From Sphingomonas spermidinifaciens (lineage in GTDB: Bacteria > Pseudomonadota > Alphaproteobacteria > Sphingomonadales > Sphingomonadaceae), in assembly GCF_002351485.1 (NCBI RefSeq), contig NZ_NWMW01000001.1:124001-188000 (forward strand): DNA of 64,000 nucleotides, given 5' to 3'. Positions 49,507 through 58,917 of the stretch are shown in pieces. The translations under genes were made by a program, and so were the position numbers. A model generated the notes under the pieces. It saw only the letters and a program-made list of their open reading frames with translations. It did not search any database and was not told the origin of the DNA. Each line of letters begins with the position of its first letter. The stretch's first letter is position 1.

Positions 49507-49678
49507 CTTCATCTCCTCTGGCTCGATTTCGATGAAGCCAATCTGGATCCGCCGTGTCGCAGACCTATCGCGCCAGGAGAACGAAAGGGTCACAGATTGT
49601 CGCAACCCCGGCGGGACTTGAAAGCTTTCGGTGTTCGGGCGTAGGCGCGGGCGCTTCCAATCCAAGCGGGAGCCAGCG

Positions 49679-50614
49679 ATGCGCGCGTTCATCTTTCCGG
49701 GCCAGGGCAGCCAGTCGGTCGGCATGGGCCGCGCGCTGGCCGAGGCCAGCCCCCACGCCCGCGAGGTCTTCGGCGAGGTGGACGAGGCGCTGGGGCAGCA
49801 TCTCTATCGCCTGATGACCGAGGGACCGGAAAGCGACCTCACGCTGACCGAAAACGCCCAGCCCGCGATTATGGCAAACGCGATCGCAGTGCTGCGCGTG
49901 CTCGAGAGCGAAGGCGGGGTGCGGCTGGCCGAAAAGGCCGATTATGTCGCTGGCCATTCGCTCGGCGAATATTCGGCCCTTTGCGCGGCGGGTGCACTCG
50001 ATCTTTCGACCACGGCGCGGCTGCTCAAGCAGCGGGGGCAGGCGATGCAGGCGGCGGTGCCGGTGGGCCAGGGGGCGATGGCCGCCCTGCTCGGCGCCGA
50101 CCGCGACAAGGCGCAGGCGATCGCCGACGCGGCGGCCGAGGGCGAGGTTTGCACCGTCGCCAATGACAACGATCCCGGGCAGGTCGTCATCTCCGGCGCC
50201 CGCACTGCGATCGAGCGCGCGGTCGCGATAGCAAAGGACCACGGTGCCAAGCGGGCGGTGCTGCTCCCCGTCTCGGCCCCCTTCCACTGCCCGCTGATGC
50301 AGCCCGCCGCCGACGTCATGGCGGCGGCGCTGGCGGACGCTCCTATGCAGGCGCCGCTCGTCCCCGTCTACGCCAACGTCACCGCCGCCCCCGCCGCCGA
50401 CCCGGCCGTCATCCGCGCGCTGCTGGTCGAGCAGGTGACGGGCATGGTCCGCTGGCGCGAAAGCGTCTCGGCGATGTGGGCGGCGGGCGTCACCGACTAT
50501 GTCGAACTCGGCGGCAAGGTTCTCGCTCCCATGGTCAAGCGCACCGCCCCCGATGCGACCACCACGAGCGTCATCACGATGGACGACATCGAGGCGCTGC
50601 TGAAGGCGATTTGA
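49679..50614 (+). CDS. fabD: Malonyl-CoA:ACP transacylase
   Basis: A 311-residue enzyme that loads malonate from CoA onto acyl carrier protein for fatty acid elongation. The N-terminal FIFPGQGSQSVGMG, the nucleophile motif GHSLGEYSAL, and the histidine in VSAPFHCPLM are all present. The frame is open for 16 codons upstream, but MRAFIFPGQG is the family start. In most relatives fabG follows almost directly; here a decayed GxxExxY gene lies between fabD and fabG. Confidence 0.96.
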   Translation: MRAFIFPGQGSQSVGMGRALAEASPHAREVFGEVDEALGQHLYRLMTEGPESDLTLTENAQPAIMANAIAVLRVLESEGGVRLAEKADYVAGHSLGEYSALCAAGALDLSTTARLLKQRGQAMQAAVPVGQGAMAALLGADRDKAQAIADAAAEGEVCTVANDNDPGQVVISGARTAIERAVAIAKDHGAKRAVLLPVSAPFHCPLMQPAADVMAAALADAPMQAPLVPVYANVTAAPAADPAVIRALLVEQVTGMVRWRESVSAMWAAGVTDYVELGGKVLAPMVKRTAPDATTTSVITMDDIEALLKAI

Positions 50615-50650
50615 TGCTGGTTCGAGGCGCGGAGGCGCAGAGGGGTCGCG

Positions 50651-50980
50651 ATGGAGGAGATCGACCGGATCACGCGGGATGTCGTCGATGCGGCTTTCCG
50701 GAGTCATCGCGATCCCGGGCCGGGCCTGCCCAAGAATTTCGGTGAAGCCGTGATCGCCGGACGACTTTTGTCGCTGGGATCGGGGTCGAGTTCGATGGAT
50801 CGCCTGCGGCGTCGCTTTCCGCATCGGTTTCCCATCAGCAAGCGCGAGCCCGTTGAGGTCCGATCGGGCGAGCATCTCGCAAGCGTCCATGTCAGCCAAC
50901 TGCCTATATATCTGCACCTGACCCGTCATCGCCTTGGGGCTGCTGCTTCGGCGCCTCTGCGCGAACAAAACAAAGGATGA
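50651..50980 (+). pseudogene. Degraded GxxExxY-family gene
   Basis: The frame of 109 residues starts like a GxxExxY protein (MEEIDRITRDVVDAAFRSHR, then GPGL), but the defining G-x-x-E-x-x-Y has become PGLPKNFGE. The middle PD-(D/E)xK-type core is missing or shifted, and a recognisable C-terminal piece returns as VSQLPIYLHLTRHRLG before running into another frame. Compared with the usual 120-130 residue family it is deleted and frameshifted. GCGCAGAGG at 50635-50643 and its exact reverse complement at 50954-50962 flank the relic, as if it had been a small mobile unit. It interrupts the fabD-fabG pair without harming either. Confidence 0.6.
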
Positions 50981-50985
50981 CCAAC

Positions 50986-51726
50986 ATGTTCGACCTCACA
51001 GGCATGACCGCCCTCGTCACCGGCGCATCGGGCGGGATTGGCTCGGCGATCGCGAGGGCGCTCGCAGGGCAGGGCGCGCGCCTCGCCGTGTCCGGCTCGA
51101 ATGCAGAGAAGCTGGAAAGCTTTCGACAGAATCTTGGCGGCGATCATGTCGCGCTGCCCTGCAACCTCTCCGACGGCGATGCCGTCGATGCGCTCGTGCC
51201 GCAGGCGGTCGAGGCGCTGGGCGGGCGGCTCGATATCCTTGTCAACAATGCCGGCGTGACGCGCGACAACCTCGCCATGCGGATGAAGGACGAGGAGTGG
51301 GATAGCGTGATCCGCGTCAACCTGGAGGCCGCGTTCCGCCTTGCCCGCGCCGCTGCGCGGCCGATGATGAAGGCGCGCTTCGGCCGGATCGTCTCGATCA
51401 CCTCGGTCGTCGGCGCGACGGGCAACCCGGGCCAGGCCAACTACGCCGCCTCAAAGGCGGGGCTGGTCGGCATGTCGAAGGCGCTGGCGCAGGAGCTCGC
51501 CAGCCGCAACATCACCGTCAACTGCGTCGCGCCCGGGTTCATCCGATCGGCGATGACCGACGTGCTGCCGGAGGCGCAGAAGGCCGCGCTCCTCGGCCGT
51601 ATCCCCGCGGGCGACCTTGGCACCGGCGAGGATATCGGTGCCGCCGTCGTCTATCTCGCCAGCCGCGAGGCCGGCTACGTCACCGGCCAGACGCTTCACG
51701 TCAACGGCGGCATGGCGATGCTGTGA
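50986..51726 (+). CDS. fabG: 3-oxoacyl-ACP reductase
   Basis: A 246-residue short-chain dehydrogenase that reduces beta-ketoacyl-ACP with NADPH. The cofactor loop is TGASGGIGSAI, followed by NNAG, the catalytic Ser in SITSVVGATGNPGQANYAASKAG (quoted as pieces SITSV and YAASK), and the PGF motif VAPGFIRSAMT. Two ATGs are possible: 50977 sits on its own AAAGG and lacks spacing, whereas AAAGGA lies about eight bases before 50986, which is taken as start. The next gene, acpP, follows after 90 bases. Confidence 0.95.
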   Translation: MFDLTGMTALVTGASGGIGSAIARALAGQGARLAVSGSNAEKLESFRQNLGGDHVALPCNLSDGDAVDALVPQAVEALGGRLDILVNNAGVTRDNLAMRMKDEEWDSVIRVNLEAAFRLARAAARPMMKARFGRIVSITSVVGATGNPGQANYAASKAGLVGMSKALAQELASRNITVNCVAPGFIRSAMTDVLPEAQKAALLGRIPAGDLGTGEDIGAAVVYLASREAGYVTGQTLHVNGGMAML

Positions 51727-51816
51727 AGCAACCCGCCGCCACCCACTTGCAAGGCGAAGCGCCGCGCTCTAGGGCGTTCAGCTAATCGACAGATACCCCG
51801 TAAAGAGGAATTGGGA

Positions 51817-52053
51817 ATGAGCGACACCGCCGATCGCGTGAAGAAGATCGTCGTCGAAAATCTGGGCGTCGAGGCCGAGAAGGTGACCGAGGACGCCAGC
51901 TTCATCGACGATCTGGGCGCCGACAGCCTCGACATCGTCGAGCTCGTCATGGCGTTCGAGGAAGAGTTCGGCGTCGAGATTCCCGACGATGCCGCGGAGA
52001 AGATCACGACCGTCAAGGACGCGATCACCTATATCGACGAGCACAAGGGCTGA
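51817..52053 (+). CDS. acpP: Acyl carrier protein
   Basis: A 78-residue acidic four-helix carrier. The phosphopantetheine attachment site is Ser37 in [17 protein letters not shown]. The start ATG 51817 ([12 protein letters not shown]) has AGAGGA about ten bases upstream; an in-frame TTG at 51811 is ignored. It carries growing acyl chains for FabD, FabG and FabF, all encoded here, and for lipid A and lipoprotein acylation. A strong terminator follows the gene, so acpP can be expressed at a level different from fabF. Confidence 0.97.
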   Translation: MSDTADRVKKIVVENLGVEAEKVTEDASFIDDLGADSLDIVELVMAFEEEFGVEIPDDAAEKITTVKDAITYIDEHKG

Positions 52054-52081
52054 GTTGAGCCGGTCTCGTTGAGGACGTTCG

Positions 52082-52130
52082 CGGCTCTCCGCCCGTGCCC
52101 TTGGGGCCGGGCGGGGAGCCGTTTGTTTTT
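52082..52130 (+). terminator. Rho-independent terminator after acpP
   Basis: Bases 52082-52095 pair with 52108-52121 (CGGCTCTCCGCCCG against CGGGCGGGGAGCCG, 14 pairs including one G-U), with a 12-base loop and the T-rich tail TTTGTTTTT. It separates acpP from fabF. A TTGACA box at 52140-52145, just after it, could be part of a separate fabF promoter, though no convincing -10 element was seen. Confidence 0.85.
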
Positions 52131-52263
52131 GCGCGGCGCTTGACAGCACGTCCGGCAACCCCTTGATCGCCATGTCGCGAGCGGGTTCCGTCACGTCATC
52201 AGGGATCCGCGCGATCAAGAAGGATGGCCCCCATGGGCGGGGCCGATGGACGGAGAGTTTCGC

Positions 52264-53526
52264 ATGCGCCGCGTCGTCGTCACTGGCCTCGGTCTCGTCA
52301 CGCCGCTCGGCGCCGAGGTCGAGACCGCGTGGAAGAATCTGATTGCCGGCAAGTCCGGCGCCGGCCCGATCACGCGCTTTGATGCCACCGATTACAAGTG
52401 CCGCATCGCCTGCGAGGTGAAGCCCGCAGACCACGAATACGGCTTCGATGCCTACAAGCGCGTCGATCACAAGGTCCAGCGTCAGGTCGATCCCTTTATC
52501 GTCTTCGGTATCGACGCCGCCGGCCAGGCGCTCGAGGACGCGGGGCTCACCGACATGAGCGAGGAGGAGCGGTATCGCGCCGGCTGCTCGATCGGGGCCG
52601 GCATCGGCGGCCTGCCGGGGATCGAGAGCGAGTCGCTGGTGCTCGACCGCAAGGGGCCTGCCCGTGTCAGCCCGCACTTCGTCCACGGCCGCCTCATCAA
52701 CCTGATCTCGGGTCAGGTGTCGATCAAGTATGGCCTGATGGGGCCGAACCACGCGGTCGTCACCGCCTGTTCGACCGGCGCGCACTCGATCGGCGACGCC
52801 GCGCGAATGATCGCGATGGACGATGCAGATGTGATGCTGGCGGGCGGCGCGGAGGGCGCAATCTGCCCGATCGGTATCGCGGGCTTTGCCCAGGCGCGGG
52901 CGCTGTCGACTGCCTTTAATGACACCCCCGAAAAGGCGAGCCGGCCCTATGATCGCGATCGCGACGGCTTCGTGATGGGCGAGGGCGCGGGCGTGGTCGT
53001 GCTCGAGGAATATGAGCGGGCCAAGGCGCGCGGTGCCAAGATCTATGCCGAGGTGATCGGCTATGGCCTGTCGGGTGATGCCTATCACGTGACCGCTCCG
53101 CATCCCGAGGGATCGGGCGCCTATCGCAGCATGGAAATGGCGATGCGCAAGTCGGGGCTCGCCCTGGCCGACATCGATTACGTCAACGCGCACGGCACCT
53201 CGACCCCGCTCGGCGACGAGCTGGAGCTGGGCGCGGTCCGCCGGCTGTTCGGCCCGGCGCTGGAGGGCATGTCGATGAGCTCGACCAAGTCGGCGATCGG
53301 CCACCTTCTGGGCGGCGCGGGTGCGGTCGAATCGATCTTCTGCATCCTGGCGATGCGCGACGGGATCGTGCCGCCGACGCTCAACCTCGACAATCCGAGC
53401 GAGAATTGTGTGGGCGTCGACCTGGTCCCGCACGTCGCCAAGGAGCGCAAGGTGCGCGCGATCCTCAACAACTCGTTCGGGTTCGGCGGCACCAACGCCT
53501 CGCTCGTCATGAAGGCGGTCGATTGA
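52264..53526 (+). CDS. fabF: 3-oxoacyl-ACP synthase II
   Basis: A 420-residue condensing enzyme that elongates acyl-ACP with malonyl-ACP. The catalytic triad is visible as Cys in TACSTGAHS, His in NAHGTSTPLGD and His in AIGHLLGGAG. The MRRVVVTGLGLVTPLG start at 52264, with GGAGAG upstream, is the family start; an ATG at 52246 is in frame but unnecessary. The final FGFGGTNASLV segment is conserved. It is followed 10 bases later by mltG, an order frequent in alphaproteobacteria. Confidence 0.96.
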   Translation: MRRVVVTGLGLVTPLGAEVETAWKNLIAGKSGAGPITRFDATDYKCRIACEVKPADHEYGFDAYKRVDHKVQRQVDPFIVFGIDAAGQALEDAGLTDMSEEERYRAGCSIGAGIGGLPGIESESLVLDRKGPARVSPHFVHGRLINLISGQVSIKYGLMGPNHAVVTACSTGAHSIGDAARMIAMDDADVMLAGGAEGAICPIGIAGFAQARALSTAFNDTPEKASRPYDRDRDGFVMGEGAGVVVLEEYERAKARGAKIYAEVIGYGLSGDAYHVTAPHPEGSGAYRSMEMAMRKSGLALADIDYVNAHGTSTPLGDELELGAVRRLFGPALEGMSMSSTKSAIGHLLGGAGAVESIFCILAMRDGIVPPTLNLDNPSENCVGVDLVPHVAKERKVRAILNNSFGFGGTNASLVMKAVD

Positions 53527-53536
53527 GCCCGAAACG

Positions 53537-54505
53537 ATGAAGCGGCTCGGCTGCCTCGGCCTGATCCTCGGCCTCGCCGCGATCGCGGCCTTGTTCGGGG
53601 TGATGCAGAGCTGGGGCGGCAAGGGGCCGCTTGCCGCAAATACCAGCGTCGTCGTGCCGCAGGGCGCCAGCCTGACGCGCGCCGCCGAGGAACTGGAGAA
53701 GGCCGGGGCGATCGGTTCGGCCAGCCGTTTCGTGCTGTTTGCCAAGCTGTTCGGTGGCTCCGACCCGATCCGCGCGGGCGAATATCCGCTGCCTGCGGGG
53801 ATCAGCCAGGCCGATCTTCTCAAGCTGATGCAGGGCGGCAAGACCCTCCAGCGCTTCGTGCCGGTGCCCGAGGGACTGCCCTCGGTGCTGGTTCAGGAGG
53901 CGCTGATGCGCGCGCCCGAGTTGACGGGGAAAGTCGGCGTGCCCGCCGAAGGATCGGTGCTGCCCGACAGCTACAGCTACGAGCGCGGCGAAACCCGTGC
54001 GGCAGTGCTTGCCCGGATGCAGCGCGCGATGGACCGCTACCTCGCCGAGGCTTGGAAGCGCCGGAAACCCGGCATCGCCGTATCGACCCCGCGCGAGGCA
54101 CTGATCCTTGCCTCGATCGTCGAGAAGGAAACCGCGGTCGAGGCCGAGCGTCGCACCGTCGCGGCGGTCTATTCGAACCGCCTGCGCCAGGGGATGCGGC
54201 TACAGGCCGACCCGACGATCATCTATCCGCTGACCAAAGGTCGCCCCCTCGGCCGCCGAATCCTCCGGTCGGAGGTCAATGCAGTCAACGGCTACAACAC
54301 CTATGCGATGGCGGGCCTCCCCGAAGGGCCGATCGCCAATCCCGGCCGCAAGAGCATCGACGCGGTGCTCGACCCGGCGGCGTCGCCGGCGCTCTATTTC
54401 GTCGCGGACGGGAAGGGCGGGCACGTCTTCGCGAACACGCTGGCCGAGCACAACGCCAATGTGGCGAAATGGTACGCGATCCGTAAGGCGCGGGGGGAGA
54501 TGTAA
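53537..54505 (+). CDS. mltG: Endolytic murein transglycosylase MltG
   Basis: A 322-residue YceG-family protein with one N-terminal membrane helix (residues 5-22) and a periplasmic domain. A LysM-like segment (VVPQGASLTRAAEELEKAG) precedes the catalytic region with the glutamate in ILASIVEKET, then RLRQGMRLQADPTIIY, YNTYAMAGLPEGPIANPG and the end LYFVADGKGGHVFANTLAEHN (all standard for MltG). It cuts nascent glycan strands and terminates peptidoglycan polymerisation. It is the last gene of the fab cluster. Confidence 0.94.
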   Translation: MKRLGCLGLILGLAAIAALFGVMQSWGGKGPLAANTSVVVPQGASLTRAAEELEKAGAIGSASRFVLFAKLFGGSDPIRAGEYPLPAGISQADLLKLMQGGKTLQRFVPVPEGLPSVLVQEALMRAPELTGKVGVPAEGSVLPDSYSYERGETRAAVLARMQRAMDRYLAEAWKRRKPGIAVSTPREALILASIVEKETAVEAERRTVAAVYSNRLRQGMRLQADPTIIYPLTKGRPLGRRILRSEVNAVNGYNTYAMAGLPEGPIANPGRKSIDAVLDPAASPALYFVADGKGGHVFANTLAEHNANVAKWYAIRKARGEM

Positions 54506-54509
54506 GCGC

Positions 54510-54674
54510 CTAGTTGTCGGCCGCCGTGAAAGTAACCTCACCGATCTCGTTGGCATTCTTCCTGGCGAACCGCCAGATCGCGATGGTGGTGAGGATCAAC
54601 AGGAGCCACACGCCCGTCACCAACGCCACGCTGTAAGTGACGAGCGCAATCGCCAAGGCCTTGCCGACCAGCAT
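54510..54674 (-). CDS. Small single-helix membrane protein candidate
   Basis: A 54-residue frame starting MLVGKALAIA with one long hydrophobic segment to about residue 34 (LVTGVWLLLILTTIAI), then a polar, charged tail (RFARKNANE and onward). It lies between mltG and the icd terminator on the minus strand. The ATG at 54674 has no clear ribosome site; the frame stays open upstream to the terminator but offers only a CTG. Charge placement is realistic for a membrane protein, yet a chance frame cannot be excluded. Confidence 0.4.
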   Translation of the reverse strand: MLVGKALAIALVTYSVALVTGVWLLLILTTIAIWRFARKNANEIGEVTFTAADN

Positions 54675-54723
54675 GACGGTGACCGAACCGGACAGCCGCG
54701 GCAGCCGGGTCCACCCATGAAGG

Positions 54724-54753
54724 AAAAGGGCGCCCCGGTCCCCCGGAGCGCCC
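54724..54753 (-). terminator. Rho-independent terminator after icd
   Basis: GGGCGCCCCGG (54728-54738) and CCGGAGCGCCC (54743-54753) pair with one mismatch around a four-base loop. On the minus strand the stem is followed by TTTT. It lies about 25 bases beyond the icd stop codon. Confidence 0.75.
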
Positions 54754-54778
54754 CCTTCAAACCGTCAACGGCAGTAGC

Positions 54779-55999
54779 TTACTTCCACTCGCCCATTGCC
54801 GTCTCAAGGTTCACGCGGATCGCCTCGAAGAACTGCTCGGTCGTCATCCAGGGCTGGTCCGGGCCGATCAGGATCGCCAGATCCTTGGTCATCGCGCCCC
54901 CTTCGACCGTCTCGACGCAGACGCGCTCCAGCGTCTCGGCGAAGCGGGTCACGTCGGGCGTGCCGTCGAACTTGCCGCGATACTTGAGGCCGCCGGTCCA
55001 GGCGAAGATCGACGCGATCGGGTTGGTCGACGTCGCCTTGCCCTGCTGGTGCTGGCGATAGTGGCGAGTGACGGTGCCGTGCGCCGCCTCTGCCTCGATC
55101 GTCTTGCCGTCGGGGGTCATCAGCACCGACGTCATGAGGCCGAGCGAGCCGAAGCCCTGCGCCACCGTGTCCGACTGGACGTCACCGTCGTAATTCTTGC
55201 ACGCCCACACGAACTCGCCGTGCCACTTGAGCGCGCTCGCCACCATGTCGTCGATCAGGCGGTGCTGATATTCGATGCCCGCTTCCTTGAACTGCGGCGC
55301 GAATTCGGTCTCGAACACTTCCTGGAAGATGTCCTTGAAGCGCCCGTCATAGGCCTTCATGATCGTGTTCTTGGTCGAGAGATACACCGGCCAGCCGCGA
55401 CCGAGGCCGTAGTTCAGGCTGGCGCGCGCGAAGTCGCGGATCGAATCGTCAAGGTTGTACATCGCCATCGCGACGCCGGCCGAGGGGAACTTGAACACCT
55501 CCTCGTCGATCACGGTGCCGTCATCGCCCTCGAAGACGAGGCGCAGCTTGCCCGGCCCCGGCACGCGATAGTCGGTCGCGCGATACTGGTCGCCGAACGC
55601 GTGGCGGCCGACGACGATCGGGTGCGTCCAGCCGGGGACGAGGCGGGGGACGTTCTTGATGACGATCGGCTCGCGAAAGACGACGCCGCCCAGGATGTTG
55701 CGGATCGTGCCGTTCGGCGACTTCCACATCTTCTTGAGGCCGAACTCCTCGACGCGCTGCTCGTCGGGGGTGATCGTCGCGCACTTCACGCCGACGCCGT
55801 ACTTCTGGATCGCCTTGGCTGAATCGACGGTGATCTTGTCGTCGGTCTCGTCGCGCTTCTCGACGGCAAGGTCGTAATATTCGAGGTCGATGTCGAGATA
55901 GGGGAGGATCAGGCGCTCGCGGATCCACGCCCAGATGATCCGGGTCATCTCGTCGCCGTCGATCTCCACGACGGGCGTCTTCACCTTGATCTTCGCCAT
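54779..55999 (-). CDS. icd: NADP-dependent isocitrate dehydrogenase
   Basis: A 406-residue enzyme of the dimeric, eukaryote-like subfamily converting isocitrate to 2-oxoglutarate. Motifs include the start [31 protein letters not shown] with the substrate serine, and the metal-binding aspartates in [24 protein letters not shown] near residue 310 contacts NADP. TTG 56002 precedes ATG 55999, and the ATG is chosen. It is divergent from psd with a 145-base gap that contains an ACAAT-TG-ATTGT palindrome at 56103-56114, a possible regulator site. Confidence 0.96.
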   Translation of the reverse strand: MAKIKVKTPVVEIDGDEMTRIIWAWIRERLILPYLDIDLEYYDLAVEKRDETDDKITVDSAKAIQKYGVGVKCATITPDEQRVEEFGLKKMWKSPNGTIRNILGGVVFREPIVIKNVPRLVPGWTHPIVVGRHAFGDQYRATDYRVPGPGKLRLVFEGDDGTVIDEEVFKFPSAGVAMAMYNLDDSIRDFARASLNYGLGRGWPVYLSTKNTIMKAYDGRFKDIFQEVFETEFAPQFKEAGIEYQHRLIDDMVASALKWHGEFVWACKNYDGDVQSDTVAQGFGSLGLMTSVLMTPDGKTIEAEAAHGTVTRHYRQHQQGKATSTNPIASIFAWTGGLKYRGKFDGTPDVTRFAETLERVCVETVEGGAMTKDLAILIGPDQPWMTTEQFFEAIRVNLETAMGEWK

Positions 56000-56145
56000 C
56001 AACGTCTCGCTTGTGTCCTGAGGGAGGGTTGCGGCGCTCCCTAGGGCGCGACGGCTGCGGGATCAACCGCGGGGCCATCGGCTTTGCGCGCACGATATTG
56101 CCACAATTGATTGTAACCCCGGGCGGCGATGGGTAGACCCGGGCG

Positions 56146-56877
56146 ATGCCATCACTCGAAAAGCCGCCGATCGCCACCTCGACCGTCAAGTGGCGCTTCC
56201 CCGCCGTCCATCCCGAGGGCCGTAAGTATGTCCTGATCGCCGGTGCGATCTCGCTGCTCGCGCTCTGGTGGGGCGGCTGGTTCTGGGCATGGCCGTTGAT
56301 TGGGCTGACGATCTGGGTCGCGGCGTTTTTCCGCGATCCGGTGCGCGTGACGCCGCAGGGGCCGGGCCTGATCGTTGCGCCCGCCGACGGACTGGTCACG
56401 ATGATCCAGCAGGTGCCGCTCCCGCCCGAGCTCGCCGGGCCGCAGGGGCTGGGCGAGGGGCCGCTCACGCGCGTGTCGATCTTCATGAGCGTGTTCGACG
56501 TGCACATCAATCGCACGCCCGTCACCGGCACGATCCGGCAGGTCGTCTATATCTCCGGCAAGTTCGTCAACGCCGACCTCGACAAGGCGTCGGACGAGAA
56601 TGAGCGCCAGCATATCGTTGTCGAGGCACCCGACGGCACCCGCTTCGGCTTCACCCAGATCGCCGGCCTCGTCGCGCGTCGCATCCTCGCCTTCGTAAAG
56701 CCGGGTGACATGGTGGTCGCGGGTCAGCGGATCGGCCTCATTCGCTTCGGCAGCCGCGTCGATGTGTTCCTCCCCGCGGGTTACGCGCCGCAGGTGGTGC
56801 TCGGCCAGCGCAGCATCGCCGGCGAGACGATCATCGGGCGGCAGGGAGCCGGCGCGCCGACGGGCGTCGCACAATAA
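56146..56877 (+). CDS. psd: Phosphatidylserine decarboxylase
   Basis: A 243-residue inner-membrane enzyme of the short alphaproteobacterial type that makes phosphatidylethanolamine. Two hydrophobic segments lie near residues 26-60. [11 protein letters not shown] and [14 protein letters not shown] are conserved. The self-cleavage site that produces the pyruvoyl group is in [11 protein letters not shown], with Ser203 in the GSR variant of the LGST motif used by this branch. It overlaps pssA as TAATG, so substrate-making and substrate-using enzymes are translated together. Confidence 0.94.
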   Translation: MPSLEKPPIATSTVKWRFPAVHPEGRKYVLIAGAISLLALWWGGWFWAWPLIGLTIWVAAFFRDPVRVTPQGPGLIVAPADGLVTMIQQVPLPPELAGPQGLGEGPLTRVSIFMSVFDVHINRTPVTGTIRQVVYISGKFVNADLDKASDENERQHIVVEAPDGTRFGFTQIAGLVARRILAFVKPGDMVVAGQRIGLIRFGSRVDVFLPAGYAPQVVLGQRSIAGETIIGRQGAGAPTGVAQ

Positions 56878-57662
56878 TGGGCCTTCGCCCCCGCCGCCCG
56901 CGCCGCGGCCTGCCGCTCCGCGCGATCGCGCCCAACGCCGTCACGGCGATGGCGCTGTGTTCGGGATTGACCGGTATCCGCTTCGCGATCGCGGGTGACT
57001 GGGAGCGGGCGGTGCTGATGGTGCTGCTGGCCGGCGCGCTCGACGGGATCGACGGGCGCATCGCCCGGCTGGTGCGCGGCGAGAGCCGCTTCGGGGCCGA
57101 GCTCGACAGCCTGTCCGATGCGATCAGCTTCGGCGTGTCGCCCGCACTGATCGTCTATCTCTGGTCGTTGATGGGCATTCCGCGCATCGGCTGGCTGGCG
57201 GCGCTGATCTATGCCGTGTTCTGCGCGCTTCGCCTCGCGCGGTTCAACGCCAATATCGATGTCGCGGATCAGCCGCACAAGTCGGCCGGCTTCCTGACCG
57301 GCGTGCCCGCGCCTGCGGGCGCCGGCCTCGCCATGCTGCCGATGTATCTCTGGTTCTGGACTGAAGAGGCGATCTTCCGCTCGCCTTGGGTCGTGGCGCC
57401 GTGGGTGGCGTTCACTGCTTTCCTGATGGTGTCGAGTCTGGCGACCTTTTCCTGGTCCTCGATGCGCCTGCGCCGGCGCGTCCGGTTCGAAGCACTGGCC
57501 GTCGTCGTGATCTTCGCCGCGGCGGTGGTGTCGGCGCCGTGGCAGACGCTCAGCGTCATCTGCCTCGGCTACCTCGCGACCATCCCGTTCAGCATCGCCG
57601 GCTATGCGCGGGTCAGGCGGCTGCGCGCAGGTGCGCCGGCAAAGCCGTCAGCCGGGGAATAG
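56877..57662 (+). CDS. pssA: CDP-diacylglycerol-serine phosphatidyltransferase
   Basis: A 261-residue membrane protein with about six to eight helices. The CDP-alcohol phosphotransferase signature DG-x2-AR-x8-G-x3-D-x3-D is present as ALDGIDGRIARL followed by GAELDSLSDAISFG. It makes phosphatidylserine from CDP-diacylglycerol (product of CdsA, encoded at 62 kb) and serine. The basic, arginine-rich N-terminus is usual for the type II enzyme. Its last 50 bases overlap an antisense open frame. Confidence 0.93.
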   Translation: MGLRPRRPRRGLPLRAIAPNAVTAMALCSGLTGIRFAIAGDWERAVLMVLLAGALDGIDGRIARLVRGESRFGAELDSLSDAISFGVSPALIVYLWSLMGIPRIGWLAALIYAVFCALRLARFNANIDVADQPHKSAGFLTGVPAPAGAGLAMLPMYLWFWTEEAIFRSPWVVAPWVAFTAFLMVSSLATFSWSSMRLRRRVRFEALAVVVIFAAAVVSAPWQTLSVICLGYLATIPFSIAGYARVRRLRAGAPAKPSAGE

Positions 57663-57930
57663 CCCGCGTCTCACCGCGCGAGGGCAGCGGTGGCAGCGCC
57701 GCCAGCCGGGTTTGCGTCCCGTGTGTCAGCAAGCAGACAATACGGGCGTGATAGGGCGCCACGGTCATCACGATAACACCGATGGCGACGGCGGCGGCGA
57801 ACGCGAACAGAACAAAGGCGAGGATAGCGACCACCTGACTCACTCCCGGACCACAAATCGCGGTTAACAAAGTGTGACTTATCAACATCTTTGCGACGGA
57901 CCGGTTCCACGGTCCCGTTGTGAACGCCAT
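57613..57930 (-). CDS. Hypothetical small membrane protein
   Basis: A 105-residue frame with a central hydrophobic segment (VVAILAFVLFAFAAAVAIGV) followed by MTVAPYHARIVCLL. The C-terminal 17 codons overlap the end of pssA on the other strand. Two starts are possible, ATG 57930 and ATG 57888 (MLISHTLLTA). The segment through the membrane helix looks like real protein, while the arginine/proline-rich end over pssA may just be reading through antisense. No family is recognised. It occupies the stretch upstream of rpsB, on the opposite strand. Confidence 0.45.
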   Translation of the reverse strand: MAFTTGPWNRSVAKMLISHTLLTAICGPGVSQVVAILAFVLFAFAAAVAIGVIVMTVAPYHARIVCLLTHGTQTRLAALPPLPSRGETRAIPRLTALPAHLRAAA

Positions 57931-58098
57931 ATGTTCCTATTGCGTTCTGCATGTCAAGTGTTGATCTTGATCTCGCGCTAGGCTAAGCGCCGCCGCTCAA
58001 CCCGCATGGGAAGCTCATAACCCGGTGCCCGACGCCGCCTTTCAGGTGTGTCGAGGGTCGCTCGCTTCCCAGAGGACTAACCGGAAGGAGATATCCCT

Positions 58099-58869
58099 AT
58101 GGCGGCACCTGTCGTCACCATGAGCCAGCTGATCGAGTCGGGCGCGCATTTTGGCCACCAGACCCACCGCTGGAACCCCAAGATGAAGCCGTACATCTTC
58201 GGTGAGCGCAACGGCGTCCACATCCTCGACCTGTCGCAGACCGTGCCGCTGTTCGCGCGCGCGCTCGATTTCGTGTCGTCGACCGTCGCTGGCGGCGGCA
58301 AGGTGCTGTTCGTCGGCACCAAGCGCCAGGCGCAGGAGCCGATCGCCGAGGCGGCGCGCAAGTCGGGCCAGCACTTCGTCAACCATCGCTGGCTGGGCGG
58401 CATGCTCACCAACTGGAAGACCATCTCGGGCTCGATCAAGCGCCTCAAGACGCTCGAGGAGCAGCTGTCGGGCGACACGCACGGCCTCACCAAGAAGGAA
58501 GTGCTCAACCTGACGCGCGAGCGCGACAAGCTCGAGCTCAGCCTCGGCGGCATCCGCGATCTGGGCGGCATTCCCGACATCATGTTCGTGATCGATGCGA
58601 ACAAGGAAGAGCTGGCGATCAAGGAAGCCAACACGCTCGGCATTCCCGTCGTCGCGATCCTCGATTCGAACGTCTCGCCCGACGGCATCGCCTTCCCGGT
58701 GCCCGCGAACGACGACGCGAGCCGCGCGATCCGCCTCTATTGCGAGGCGATGGCGATCGCCGCGACCCGCGGCAACAACCAGGCCGCCATGCAGAGCCAG
58801 GACTTCGGCTCGATGGCTGAGCCGCCGGCCGAGCCCGCCCTGACGGAGGAAGCGCCCGCCGAGGCCTGA
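58099..58869 (+). CDS. rpsB: Ribosomal protein uS2
   Basis: A 256-residue small-subunit protein with [21 protein letters not shown] at its N-terminus (shown to 20 as [20 protein letters not shown]), [26 protein letters not shown] and [21 protein letters not shown] strong ribosome site, GGAAGGAG, precedes the ATG. It is the first gene of the rpsB-tsf cluster. The 170 bases before it form the leader and promoter region, where S2 autoregulation would act as known in other bacteria; I could not single out a specific structure. Confidence 0.96.
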   Translation: MAAPVVTMSQLIESGAHFGHQTHRWNPKMKPYIFGERNGVHILDLSQTVPLFARALDFVSSTVAGGGKVLFVGTKRQAQEPIAEAARKSGQHFVNHRWLGGMLTNWKTISGSIKRLKTLEEQLSGDTHGLTKKEVLNLTRERDKLELSLGGIRDLGGIPDIMFVIDANKEELAIKEANTLGIPVVAILDSNVSPDGIAFPVPANDDASRAIRLYCEAMAIAATRGNNQAAMQSQDFGSMAEPPAEPALTEEAPAEA

Positions 58870-58917
58870 TCGCCTGACACGACGCGGCGACATCGCCCGC
58901 GTCACCGAACTGTCATT

